Shown: one piece after another, positions 17,464 to 23,215 of the stretch
How the letters are laid out: each line of letters opens with the position of its first letter
Position numbering within the stretch: the first letter of the stretch is position 1
Position numbers and translations under genes: made by a program
Notes under the pieces: model-generated
Seen by the model: the letters and a program-made list of their open reading frames with translations, nothing else
What the model was told of the DNA's origin: nothing
The model's database searches: none
Source of the DNA: a virus
IMG/VR virus record: IMGVR_UViG_3300043570_000563
Coordinates: 1-33,689 of that record
DNA: 33,689 nucleotides
Reading direction: 5' to 3' (one strand)

Positions 17464-17699
17464 TGGCAACACCCGAAATTGACTTGGTTAAGTACGGTGT
17501 TCTTTGGCAAAAAGTCCAAGACTATGAGCGCCGATTTGACGATATGGACAAGAAGATGGACAAGATGGAAAACCAGCTTGCCCAATTGGTAGCCCTTGCC
17601 AATCAGGGTCGTGGTGGCTTTTGGGCTGGCATGGCTTTGGTCTCTGCTTTGTCCAGTGCTATCGGCTATGTATCTCATTGGGTAGGCAAATCAAATTGA
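17460..17699 (+). CDS. Small coiled-coil membrane protein, holin-like
   Basis: A 79-residue protein with an amphipathic coiled coil (about residues 20-50, with repeated DKKMDKMEN) and one C-terminal membrane segment (FWAGMALVSALSSAIGYVS). This is the layout of XhlA-like or class III holin-associated proteins. The ATG at 17460 overlaps the previous TGA; a second ATG lies at 17463. It opens a series of five membrane proteins ending in an endolysin, so a lysis role is plausible but unproven. Confidence 0.72.
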   Translation: MMATPEIDLVKYGVLWQKVQDYERRFDDMDKKMDKMENQLAQLVALANQGRGGFWAGMALVSALSSAIGYVSHWVGKSN

Positions 17700-18234
17700 T
17701 CCATTTACCGCCGCCCTTGCCGCAATAGCTGCAATAAAGCAGGGCGTAGCCCTTTATAAAGACATAAAGCAAACTGGCGGTGAAGTCGCCAAGATAACCA
17801 AGGAAATATCGGGTTTCATTGGGCAATTCTTTGAAGCGCACGAAGAAGTCAAAAAAGATGCGGCAGAACAAAAGCGCAACCCACCAAAGAATAAATCCTT
17901 AAAGGCGCAAGCACTTGAAAACGTCTTTAACCAAATTGAGTTAGAGCGCCAAGCGGTTGAATTGCGTGAATTCCTTATCTATCATGTTGACCCTGCTTTG
18001 GGTGCGGTGTGGACAAGGTTTGAAGAAGAATATGCAAGATTGCGTGAGCAAGAAGAACAGGCTAGATTAGAACAAGAAGCCAAAGACAGGAAGGCGTTAT
18101 GGCAACGAAAGCAAATGCTAAACAACCTCCAAGACAAAGCACTAATAATCGGGGCGGTAATGATAGTTACTATATACCTCCACCTCCTGTTCCTCGCCCT
18201 GCGCCAAATGAGGATAGCCAAATGGGGTTTGTAA
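17695..18234 (+). CDS. Coiled-coil protein with C-terminal membrane segment; apparent ATT start
   Basis: The frame is open from just after a TAG at 17683 to TAA at 18232. No ATG, GTG or TTG occurs before the TTG at 17962, which would cut off half the protein. The upstream half codes for a convincing helical protein (DPFTAALAAIAAIKQGVALY then charged coil). The best start is ATT at 17695, overlapping the previous TGA (ATTGA), with TAGG at 17683-17686 as ribosome-binding site. That gives 179 residues with a membrane segment near residue 155. A +1 frameshift at the TGA of the preceding gene is an alternative. Confidence 0.7.
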   Translation: MDPFTAALAAIAAIKQGVALYKDIKQTGGEVAKITKEISGFIGQFFEAHEEVKKDAAEQKRNPPKNKSLKAQALENVFNQIELERQAVELREFLIYHVDPALGAVWTRFEEEYARLREQEEQARLEQEAKDRKALWQRKQMLNNLQDKALIIGAVMIVTIYLHLLFLALRQMRIAKWGL

Positions 18235-18389
18235 TAGCGCTAATTAGCATGACGGCTGTGTTTGCGTTAATCCTGCCTTTAATTTCATTCATGTATATTG
18301 ACATTCTTGAAGCCAAAAAGGAAACTAAGCGCCAGCAGGAACAAGTGCAGCGCCTAATAAATCAGATCAAAAAGGAAAAAGAGCAATGA
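18099..18389 (+). CDS. Small membrane protein with Pro-rich N-terminus
   Basis: A 96-residue protein. Residues 26-38 are Pro-rich (PPPPVPRPAPN), residues about 43-67 form a membrane segment, and the tail is a Lys/Glu/Gln coil. A good AGGAAGG ribosome-binding site precedes ATG 18099. Its first 136 bases overlap the end of the previous gene in another frame, where that gene encodes its own membrane segment. Spanin-like or holin-accessory roles are possible; no lipobox was seen. Confidence 0.72.
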   Translation: MATKANAKQPPRQSTNNRGGNDSYYIPPPPVPRPAPNEDSQMGFVIALISMTAVFALILPLISFMYIDILEAKKETKRQQEQVQRLINQIKKEKEQ

Positions 18390-18733
18390 GCGAGGAAAAA
18401 ATTCAAGCAATGGAAAGCAAAGGCGCTTTGGTTGAAAAAATCACGTTTGCTTTGTTGCCCTTATTGTTTTCGTGTGTGGTTTATCTTATGTCGGCGCTGT
18501 CTAATCTTTCACATGAGGTGACCATCCTTAACAGCAAAATCAGTTTGGTGGTGACCTCTGACAATAAGCAAGCCAGCAACACAGGCGCAGAATTGGCAAG
18601 GGAAAAACTGCGGCAAGATTTAGAAAAAGAAATCCAAAAAAACAGGGATGACATTCAAATCAATCGTTTGCACATTGCCATATTAGAAGATAGAGCAGGC
18701 ATGAAATCCACATTTAAAAAGGAAGATAAATGA
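18386..18733 (+). CDS. Small membrane protein, possible inner-membrane spanin-like
   Basis: A 115-residue protein with one N-terminal membrane segment (about residues 18-42) and a long charged coiled coil at the C-terminus (REKLRQDLEKEIQKNRDDIQ). The layout matches an Rz-type i-spanin, but no paired outer-membrane lipoprotein is encoded nearby, so the call is tentative. The start overlaps the previous stop (ATGA) and its own stop overlaps the next start, making a coupled set. Confidence 0.68.
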   Translation: MSEEKIQAMESKGALVEKITFALLPLLFSCVVYLMSALSNLSHEVTILNSKISLVVTSDNKQASNTGAELAREKLRQDLEKEIQKNRDDIQINRLHIAILEDRAGMKSTFKKEDK

Positions 18734-19242
18734 TTCCAATAGTTGCTTCCCTTTTGGGGACACTTGCCGAAAACGGTTTGGGGTTGCTGTCTAGCGCCAT
18801 CCAAGCCAAAGGCAAACAAGTTGTGGAAAACACTTTGGGCGTAAAAATCCCTGACGCACCAACCCCCGAGGATGTTAGCAAGCTGCGCCAACTGCAATTT
18901 GAACACGAAGAGCGTTTGCTTGAGTTGGGCATTGAAAAAGCCAAAATGGAATTGGCAGAACTTCAATTGTTTGCCGATGCTGCCAAGAACGAGGATAACA
19001 ACGTCACAGATCGTTGGGATGCTGATATGGCATCTGACTCTTGGCTATCCAAAAACATACGCCCTATGTCGTTAATTGCCATTTTTTTGGGCTATTTCTT
19101 GTTTGCCATGATGTCAGCTTTTGGGTACAACGCCAATGAATCCTACGTTACCCTTTTGGGCAATTGGGGGATGTTGATTATGGGCGCTTACTTTGGCGGT
19201 AGGACTATTGAAAAGTTGGCAGATATGAAAGGCAAAAAATGA
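18730..19242 (+). CDS. Holin of the 3TM / gene-transfer-agent type
   Basis: A 170-residue protein. An N-terminal hydrophobic helix (IVASLLGTLAENGLGLL) is followed by a charged helical region, the characteristic WDADMASDSWLSKNIRPMSL motif at about residues 96-115, and two membrane segments to residue 160. This motif order is typical of the Holin_3TMs family. It would permeabilise the inner membrane just before the endolysin acts; the endolysin gene overlaps its stop by four bases. Confidence 0.83.
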   Translation: MIPIVASLLGTLAENGLGLLSSAIQAKGKQVVENTLGVKIPDAPTPEDVSKLRQLQFEHEERLLELGIEKAKMELAELQLFADAAKNEDNNVTDRWDADMASDSWLSKNIRPMSLIAIFLGYFLFAMMSAFGYNANESYVTLLGNWGMLIMGAYFGGRTIEKLADMKGKK

Positions 19243-19577
19243 GCCTTAACAAAGAACAAGCCGCATTTCTGTTGGATATGTGCAAGCTGATCCAGTACGC
19301 CACCGACCAAGGCTTTTTAGTGACTGGCGGTGAACTGGCTAGAACGCCAGAGCAACAAGCTATTTACTTCAAGACGGGTCGATCCAAGACCATGAACAGC
19401 ATTCACTTAAAGCGGTGCGCTATTGACCTAAACTTTTTCAAAGATGGAAAGATCATTTGGGACAAGGAAATATTAGCCCCGTTGGGTGCGTATTGGGAAA
19501 GCCTGTATCCAAAGAATCGGTGGGGCGGCAATTTCAAAAGCCTTGTTGATTGCCCCCACTTTGAGCGCAACGTTTAA
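19239..19577 (+). CDS. Endolysin, M15-family D-Ala-D-Ala-type peptidase
   Basis: A 112-residue single-domain enzyme. The zinc ligands are visible as His56 and Asp63 in NSIHLKRCAIDLNF and His107 in DCPHFE, the classic M15 pattern SxHxxxxAxD and PHFE. It would cut peptide cross-links of peptidoglycan. It has no signal peptide, so it needs the holin to reach the wall. The start overlaps the holin stop. Its TAA (19575-19577) overlaps the stop of a convergent minus-strand gene. Confidence 0.9.
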   Translation: MSLNKEQAAFLLDMCKLIQYATDQGFLVTGGELARTPEQQAIYFKTGRSKTMNSIHLKRCAIDLNFFKDGKIIWDKEILAPLGAYWESLYPKNRWGGNFKSLVDCPHFERNV

Positions 19578-19675
19578 TCTTGTATCCAACACGCATAGAG
19601 AATGGCAAATATTGAGCCAATCCCTATGCAAACGCCCAAAAACAGCACAAAAATGAGCATCAGGATGTTTTCCAT
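19574..19675 (-). CDS. 33-residue single-pass membrane protein, last gene of leftward operon
   Basis: Translating the gap on the minus strand gives MENILMLIFVLFLGVCIGIG and on to a stop, 33 residues, almost all one membrane segment. The ATG overlaps the stop of the upstream gene (TAATG), as at many other junctions in this operon. That junction plus the hydrophobic content make it likely real. Its stop and the endolysin stop share bases. Function unknown; small phage membrane proteins sometimes act in exclusion or lysis control. Confidence 0.6.
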   Translation of the reverse strand: MENILMLIFVLFLGVCIGIGSIFAILYACWIQD

Positions 19676-19863
19676 TATTTCATTCCTTTGATCCAAATAA
19701 CAAAGCTGTCAATGGTGTCCCGCCCAAACCCCTGCAATTTTTCTATGCGCTGCACCACTTCCTCAATGGCCTCATTCCTTACAAGCGTTTTGTAAGGGTT
19801 AAGGTCTCGGGCTGGGCACGTTCTGCCCTCATCACAGTCACGATTGCAGGGTGGGCAAGTCAT
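19675..19863 (-). CDS. Small Cys-rich protein
   Basis: A 62-residue protein opening MTCPPCNRDCDEGRTCPAR, with four Cys in 15 residues that could bind a metal, then a helix and a C-terminal hydrophobic stretch (DSFVIWIKGM). I chose ATG 19863 over the longer start at 19875, because it overlaps the upstream TGA (ATGA) like its neighbours. Similar small Cys-rich proteins are common in phage early operons; no function is known to me. Confidence 0.72.
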   Translation of the reverse strand: MTCPPCNRDCDEGRTCPARDLNPYKTLVRNEAIEEVVQRIEKLQGFGRDTIDSFVIWIKGMK

Positions 19864-20198
19864 AGTGCTATCCAAACAGTTTTAGGGGCGCAGTGAGCGT
19901 TTACGGCCTTTTGTGGGGCATATCCATTGCCACGAATTGCCCCCCGTCTTTTTGCCATCATTGCAATTGCACCCCATGCCCGTTTGTCGGGTGGTTCGGG
20001 CAGGCCAAGAGCCTCGGCATACCAACGCACATCCTCGGTCATAAAGGTTGCCCCCTTGTTTTCTTGGCAGTAAGCCAAAAACAATTCAACCGCCCGATCA
20101 GACCAACTTGGGGTTACCTTGTCGGCATGATCGACCGCCCGTTGAATTCCTATGTCACGGGCTTTTTCAGCCTCGAAATTCAATTGAAATTGGTTCAT
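19860..20198 (-). CDS. Conserved early phage protein of unknown function
   Basis: A 112-residue mainly helical protein. The patterns RAVDHADKVTPSWSDRA, TEDVRWYAEALGLPEPPDKRAWG and NGYAPQKAVNAHCAPKTVW recur in proteins encoded beside recombination genes of other phages. A winged-helix-like fold is possible, but I cannot assign a function. It starts one base after the upstream stop, so it is translated from the same message as the SSB-like gene. Confidence 0.75.
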   Translation of the reverse strand: MNQFQLNFEAEKARDIGIQRAVDHADKVTPSWSDRAVELFLAYCQENKGATFMTEDVRWYAEALGLPEPPDKRAWGAIAMMAKRRGAIRGNGYAPQKAVNAHCAPKTVWIAL

Positions 20199-20199
20199 T

Positions 20200-20442
20200 T
20201 TAGAACGTCAAATCATCATCATCAGCGGGAAAACCCTTGCGGGGTTCTACTGGCTTGGGGTCGTTTAGGTACGCCCAACCATCCCAACCGTTTTCCTTTA
20301 AGGGGATCACATCCAGCTTCATCATGTCGCCGTTTTTGGTGTCAATGATGCTGCCAATGCGTTGGTAGCGGTTTTTGGTTTGCCCCTCTTTGTTGGTGTA
20401 CTGGCCCACAATGGCGGTGATTTCTTTTCTGACTTTTGACAT
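20200..20442 (-). CDS. Small single-stranded-DNA-binding-like protein
   Basis: An 80-residue protein with a beta-rich body (KEITAIVGQYTN, RYQRIGSIID, KLDVIPLK) and the acidic end DDDDLTF, which mimics the DDDIPF tip of bacterial SSB proteins. It lies right after an Exo-type nuclease and in the same operon as an Erf annealing protein. The role is probably to coat single strands and recruit partners. It is much shorter than standard SSB (about 170), so OB-fold membership is inferred. Its ATG overlaps the nuclease stop (TAATG). Confidence 0.68.
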   Translation of the reverse strand: MSKVRKEITAIVGQYTNKEGQTKNRYQRIGSIIDTKNGDMMKLDVIPLKENGWDGWAYLNDPKPVEPRKGFPADDDDLTF

Positions 20443-21062
20443 TATTTGCTTTCAATGATTTGGTTAAGTTGTTTAACTTGGGATTCGACCTCGGCTAAAA
20501 ATTTGACAATTTCAGCTTCAATCTCTGCAATAAAGGCATCATCCCGATCCACACGGGTGACAAACAATTGCGCCTTGGCTGGCATTCGGGGGTCGAATAC
20601 GGCGTAATCGCAAAACTTCTTGCCAGTACAAGCCATTTGGAATTGCATTTGGGTGAAGTACTTGCCAGGCACTTTCTTGGTCAGTAGCGCCTCAATCATG
20701 CCCTTGGTTTCGGGGCATTTGATTTCGACCAAGCCATCATCCCCCACCAAGCCATCAGGCGAAGCGCCAGCCATTTCAATTGTGGGATGGGGTACAAACC
20801 CCACTTCCTCAACCATTACGCCCTGTAATGCCTCATAAGCGGCACGGGCAAAGGGTTCTTGATCTGTCCCCCACTGCATGGCGGCATTGGTGTATGACTC
20901 TGCTTTGCTTTGGGTTAGGCGTTCCACCACCAATTGGGCCATGTAGTTTTCACGGCTGGCGCTGTAACCCGTCTTGGTTTTGGCGATTACATCTGCCACC
21001 CTACTGGCGGTGACCTTGCCCAATCGTGCGGCAAACCAATCATCTGTGCGTTGTTCATCCAT
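20442..21062 (-). CDS. Lambda-Exo/YqaJ-type 5'-3' exonuclease
   Basis: A 206-residue protein. The N-terminus (DDWFAARLGKVTASRVADVI) and the catalytic motif Asp103 in GASPDGL, Glu113 and Lys115 in VEIKCP match the YqaJ/lambda exonuclease family of PD-(D/E)XK nucleases. It would resect double-stranded ends to give 3' tails for the Erf partner encoded upstream. The ATG overlaps the upstream stop by 8 bases. The length is close to lambda Exo (226). Confidence 0.9.
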   Translation of the reverse strand: MDEQRTDDWFAARLGKVTASRVADVIAKTKTGYSASRENYMAQLVVERLTQSKAESYTNAAMQWGTDQEPFARAAYEALQGVMVEEVGFVPHPTIEMAGASPDGLVGDDGLVEIKCPETKGMIEALLTKKVPGKYFTQMQFQMACTGKKFCDYAVFDPRMPAKAQLFVTRVDRDDAFIAEIEAEIVKFLAEVESQVKQLNQIIESK

Positions 21063-21219
21063 TGCGAGCCTCCATCATTTCATCAGCTTGTTTGTAAGCC
21101 AATTGTGCGTTTTCCCAAAAATATTCGGGGTCGATTACACCGCCTGCCGACAAGATGGTTTGCAGTGCTTTGGCTGCAAAGTAATCCCGCAGGGTCATTT
21201 TGTCCAACATATCAGGCAT
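21055..21219 (-). CDS. Small helical protein between Erf and exonuclease genes
   Basis: A 54-residue protein containing MTLRDYFAAKALQTIL and YFWENAQLAYKQADEMM, a pattern recalled in many phage early operons. I chose ATG 21219, which has AAGGAG about 8 bases upstream, over a longer start inside the Erf gene whose N-terminal extension would be Pro/Arg-rich shadow sequence. It overlaps the Erf gene by 8 bases and the exonuclease gene by 8. Function unknown. Confidence 0.75.
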   Translation of the reverse strand: MPDMLDKMTLRDYFAAKALQTILSAGGVIDPEYFWENAQLAYKQADEMMEARNG

Positions 21220-21841
21220 TTGATTTCTCCTTTTTAGCTTTGGCGATACGGTCTGCTTTGGCCTTGATGACCTTGGCCTGCCATGCCTGATCACCATCAC
21301 AAGCGGCATAAGCGGCGGCATAAGCGGTTTGCAATTCCTCTTTGGTGGCGCTGGCATCAATGGCGGCAATGTGGTCGGTCATTTGACCCGCATTAACTTT
21401 GCTTTCTACTGGCGCACGGCGGCTGGCGCTGTTGCCATCATCATCCTCTGGCGCAAGGCCAGTGGCGGCTAAAAGGCTATACCTACGGGCATAAGTCAAA
21501 GCCGAGCCATAACCTTGCGGGTCTTGTTTGCTGGCAGGCACATGAAGCACACCGCATTCCAAGGTTTCGCCTGATTCATGGATAAAAATGGTCTCAACCA
21601 TCACACCATCTTTGGATTCATAGGTGCGTTGCATCAAGCCAATCCCGTTGTCGTTTAAAGCGCCTATGACCGCCTCAATGCAATTTGATAGGTCAGCATA
21701 CTTAGACCGAAAATGCGGGTTTGTGCTGGTCTTTAAAGCAGGGCCAAACGCCCGTTGTGCTTTAACAAACGCTGCGGCAATGTGCTTGCCGATGGGCGGT
21801 TCTTTTTGGAATGCACGTTCAATAATGTCTTTGGTTTCCAT
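21212..21841 (-). CDS. erf: Erf-type single-strand annealing protein
   Basis: A 209-residue protein with the ERF-family core: NPHFRSKYADLSNCIEAVI (about residues 41-59), and QDPQGYGSALTYARRYSLL then GLAPEDDDGN. These are the conserved patches of P22 Erf-like recombinases. The C-terminal third is a Lys/Ala-rich helix. It anneals complementary single strands during recombination or genome circularisation. With the exonuclease and the SSB-like protein it makes a full recombination module. Confidence 0.9.
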   Translation of the reverse strand: METKDIIERAFQKEPPIGKHIAAAFVKAQRAFGPALKTSTNPHFRSKYADLSNCIEAVIGALNDNGIGLMQRTYESKDGVMVETIFIHESGETLECGVLHVPASKQDPQGYGSALTYARRYSLLAATGLAPEDDDGNSASRRAPVESKVNAGQMTDHIAAIDASATKEELQTAYAAAYAACDGDQAWQAKVIKAKADRIAKAKKEKSNA

Positions 21842-21850
21842 GATGTTTCC

Positions 21851-22123
21851 TTAGTAAGCGTATTTAGGGCCGCAAGTGACTTCAATTACGGTTTCGGTTG
21901 TGTAGCCACCAACTTTGCGTTTGGCGTACAAGGGGATGGCACGAAGCCCTGAGGTTTCGCACTGGCGAACAGCGTCAATGACTTCATTGCGCCCCATTGG
22001 TTGCACCAGCTTGTCAACAATCAATTCTTGGTTGGGGGCTTGTGGCGTTGCGCCTGGCAGACTAGAACAACCTGCGGTGATTAGTGCCAGCCAGCACAGA
22101 AGGGGGTAAGTGATCATTTTCAT
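21851..22123 (-). CDS. Small lipoprotein
   Basis: A 90-residue protein with a signal peptide (MKMITYPLLCWLALITAGC) and likely lipidation Cys19; the -3 residue is Thr, slightly off the consensus. The mature part has two Cys (RQCETSG and EVTCGPKY) that may form a disulfide. Start ATG 22123 overlaps the upstream TGA (ATGA) and has AAGGA in front. An early-expressed lipoprotein suggests superinfection exclusion, or an outer-membrane spanin; neither can be shown here. Confidence 0.75.
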   Translation of the reverse strand: MKMITYPLLCWLALITAGCSSLPGATPQAPNQELIVDKLVQPMGRNEVIDAVRQCETSGLRAIPLYAKRKVGGYTTETVIEVTCGPKYAY

Positions 22124-22317
22124 TCCGATTCCTTTGCAATTAATTCGATTTGGCATTGCTTCAATTCGTCTTGGATGTTTTCAAGTTGAAAAATGTACTC
22201 CCGCAGGCGGGATTCCAAAAGCCCAACGTGGTAGGCAAGGCGGTGTTGGGCGGGTTCGTTTTCGTATTGCTTGGCGGCAACTTCACGCATGGCCTCAATG
22301 ATTTGATTTGCTTTCAT
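22120..22317 (-). CDS. Small coiled-coil protein
   Basis: A 65-residue charged, helical protein ending in a heptad-like coil (LLESRLREYIFQLENIQDEL). The ATG at 22317 overlaps the stop of the preceding 29-residue gene in an ATGA junction, and a GGAG lies upstream; a longer start at 22332 lacks a ribosome-binding site. Its own stop overlaps the lipoprotein ATG. Function unknown. Confidence 0.68.
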   Translation of the reverse strand: MKANQIIEAMREVAAKQYENEPAQHRLAYHVGLLESRLREYIFQLENIQDELKQCQIELIAKESE

Positions 22318-22403
22318 TTGCTTTTTCTCCATGCCGATTTAACGGCGTTGATGAATGAATAACCTTGGTTGCGGTAAAAAAGAAATAGTCGAATGAATGT
22401 CAT
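22314..22403 (-). CDS. 29-residue basic peptide
   Basis: The minus strand encodes MTFIRLFLFYRNQGYSFINA and nine more residues, joined to both neighbours by ATGA overlaps (start with the 35-residue gene, stop with the coiled-coil gene). The chain of three exact coupling junctions is the main evidence it is translated. It has a short hydrophobic start and a basic end. Function unknown. Confidence 0.55.
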   Translation of the reverse strand: MTFIRLFLFYRNQGYSFINAVKSAWRKSK

Positions 22404-22507
22404 GATGACCACCATGCGACCAGTAGCAATGCAAGACCAATACCGATTGCAATGGCAACCACAAAATCTAATGCGGCATCAGCACGGTCATGTAATTTGT
22501 TTTTCAT
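22400..22507 (-). CDS. 35-residue single-pass membrane protein
   Basis: The minus strand encodes MKNKLHDRADAALDFVVAI followed by a hydrophobic segment (GIGLALLLVAWW), giving a basic N-terminus and one membrane span. AAAGGAAAA precedes ATG 22507 and the stop overlaps the next ATG. Its leader carries the hairpin/ribosome-binding cassette that also precedes the next gene upstream. Function unknown. Confidence 0.65.
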   Translation of the reverse strand: MKNKLHDRADAALDFVVAIAIGIGLALLLVAWWSS

Positions 22508-22511
22508 GGGT

Positions 22512-22536
22512 TTTCCTTTGATGGGGCTTTCGCCCC
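22512..22536 (-). other. Leader hairpin cassette, copy A (GNRA loop)
   Basis: On the minus strand GGGGC-GAAA-GCCCC forms a perfect 5-pair stem with a GAAA tetraloop, then CATCAAAGGAAA supplies the ribosome-binding site. Eighteen bases (22512-22529) are identical to copy B at 22701-22718. It sits between the stop of the 49-residue gene and the start of the 35-residue gene. Confidence 0.65.
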
Positions 22537-22545
22537 GTTGGTTGA

Positions 22546-22695
22546 TTAGGCTGCATTCCTAGCTGAGACTGGTATGTATCCATACTTTTTCCACTCCATC
22601 CGAATCAGCGGGCTAAATGTGGCTTTGCTATTGTTCGCAAATGCCATTGCACTGTGAACTTGATCGCGAACTTTATAAATTTCACTTTTGGTCAT
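22546..22695 (-). CDS. 49-residue hypothetical protein
   Basis: Minus-strand translation from ATG 22695 gives MTKSEIYKVRDQVHSAMAFA and on to a stop at 22546. AAAGGAAA lies about 6 bases ahead of the start. The protein is soluble-looking and basic, with a Trp/Tyr-rich segment (MEWKKYGYIPV). It fills what would otherwise be a gap. Function unknown. Confidence 0.65.
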   Translation of the reverse strand: MTKSEIYKVRDQVHSAMAFANNSKATFSPLIRMEWKKYGYIPVSARNAA

Positions 22696-22700
22696 GAAGG

Positions 22701-22727
22701 TTTCCTTTGATGGGGCTTGCGCCTCAT
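22701..22727 (-). other. Leader hairpin cassette, copy B (GNRA loop)
   Basis: On the minus strand ATGAGGC-GCAA-GCCCCAT forms a 7-pair stem with one G-T pair and a GCAA tetraloop, followed by CAAAGGAAA as ribosome-binding site. The loop and one stem arm differ from copy A, yet pairing and the GNRA loop type are kept. Confidence 0.65.
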
Positions 22728-22731
22728 AAAA

Positions 22732-22902
22732 TTATTTGTTTTTAAATGGGGAGTTGGTTTTAAAGTTGTAACCAAGCGCTTTTAACGCATCGGTTGTTTC
22801 AGCTAAACTCATTGCGCTGACTTGTTGGCTTGGGTAACCAAAGTTAAGCAAAGCCTTGCGCTGGGCATTTGCCAAAGTGACCATCCAGTTGCAGTTCATC
22901 AT
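22732..22902 (-). CDS. 56-residue hypothetical protein, first gene of leftward operon
   Basis: Minus-strand translation from ATG 22902 gives MMNCNWMVTLANAQRKALLN and on to a stop at 22732. It is the first gene after the leftward promoter, with AGGAAAA upstream; a second ATG at 22899 is equally possible. The residues suggest a small helical protein. Early, promoter-proximal small proteins of this kind often act on the host, but nothing here shows function. Confidence 0.65.
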   Translation of the reverse strand: MMNCNWMVTLANAQRKALLNFGYPSQQVSAMSLAETTDALKALGYNFKTNSPFKNK

Positions 22903-22951
22903 TTTGATTTTCCTAAAAAGACCCTGTGCGAATTGCTAGGGCATGGGTAGA

Positions 22952-22981
22952 AGTATAAGCCAACTTATATGCTTGTGGCAA
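22952..22981 (-). promoter_or_regulatory. Leftward early promoter
   Basis: On the minus strand -35 TTGCCA (22976-22981) and -10 TATACT (22952-22957) are separated by 18 bases. Transcription would start near 22945, some 43 bases before the first ATG. The operator palindrome at 22954-22969 covers the -10 and part of the spacer. Confidence 0.75.
22954..22969. promoter_or_regulatory. Operator-like palindrome, copy 1
   Basis: TATAAG-CCAA-CTTATA is a perfect 6-4-6 inverted repeat lying over the leftward -10. Fifteen of its bases recur exactly at 30166-30180, again over a leftward promoter. A bound repressor here would block the recombination operon. Confidence 0.72.
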
Positions 22982-22989
22982 CTATTTTG

Positions 22990-23021
22990 TAGGGAGTTTC
23001 CCTAATGTTGCATTTTTGCAA
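22990..23021. promoter_or_regulatory. Two further operator-like palindromes upstream of the Cro-like gene
   Basis: TAGGGA-GTT-TCCCTA (22990-23004) and TTGCA-TTTT-TGCAA (23008-23021) are perfect inverted repeats just upstream of the rightward -10. They differ in sequence from the 22954 palindrome, so they may be bound by different proteins or act with different affinity. Confidence 0.6.
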
Positions 23022-23026
23022 TAACG

Positions 23027-23032
23027 TATAAT
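23027..23032 (+). promoter_or_regulatory. Rightward early promoter (-10), near-leaderless
   Basis: A perfect TATAAT ends 7 bases before the ATG at 23040, so transcription would begin at or next to the start codon. The best -35 candidates (TTGCAT at 23008, spacer 13; TGTTGC at 23006, spacer 15) are poorly spaced. No Shine-Dalgarno sequence is present, which fits a leaderless message. Confidence 0.6.
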
Positions 23033-23039
23033 CTAGCTT

Positions 23040-23195
23040 ATGAACAAGAATAAGTTTATTGCACTGGCAGGGTCACAGCGTGAGCTAGCCAAAATGTTGG
23101 GCATCAGCCAAGCGGCTGTGTCTCAATGGAAAACTGTCCCGCAGCAAAGGATTTGGCAATTAAAGGTCTTGCGACCTGATTGGTTTTTGGATTAA
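23040..23195 (+). CDS. Cro-like helix-turn-helix regulator (51 residues)
   Basis: The plus strand encodes 51 residues with a clear helix-turn-helix: SQRELAKMLGISQAAVSQWK at residues 12-31. The rest (VPQQRIWQLKVLRPDWF) resembles the tail of Cro/YdaS-type proteins. It is divergent from the recombination operon with palindromic sites between, the classic arrangement of a small phage repressor. It lacks any dimerisation or cleavage domain. No CI-type partner was found, so it may be the only phage-coded transcription regulator. Confidence 0.82.
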   Translation: MNKNKFIALAGSQRELAKMLGISQAAVSQWKTVPQQRIWQLKVLRPDWFLD

Positions 23196-23215
23196 CATTG
23201 TTTGAAACACGGCTA

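Noticed and set aside
19893-20348. 151-residue plus-strand frame opposite the early operon
   Set aside because: It covers two coupled minus-strand genes with family patterns, and its translation is Cys/Pro/Trp-rich shadow sequence.
22911-22945. Possible attenuator in the leader of the leftward operon
   Set aside because: The CCCT/AGGG stem is only four pairs with a long loop, too weak to call despite a following T run.
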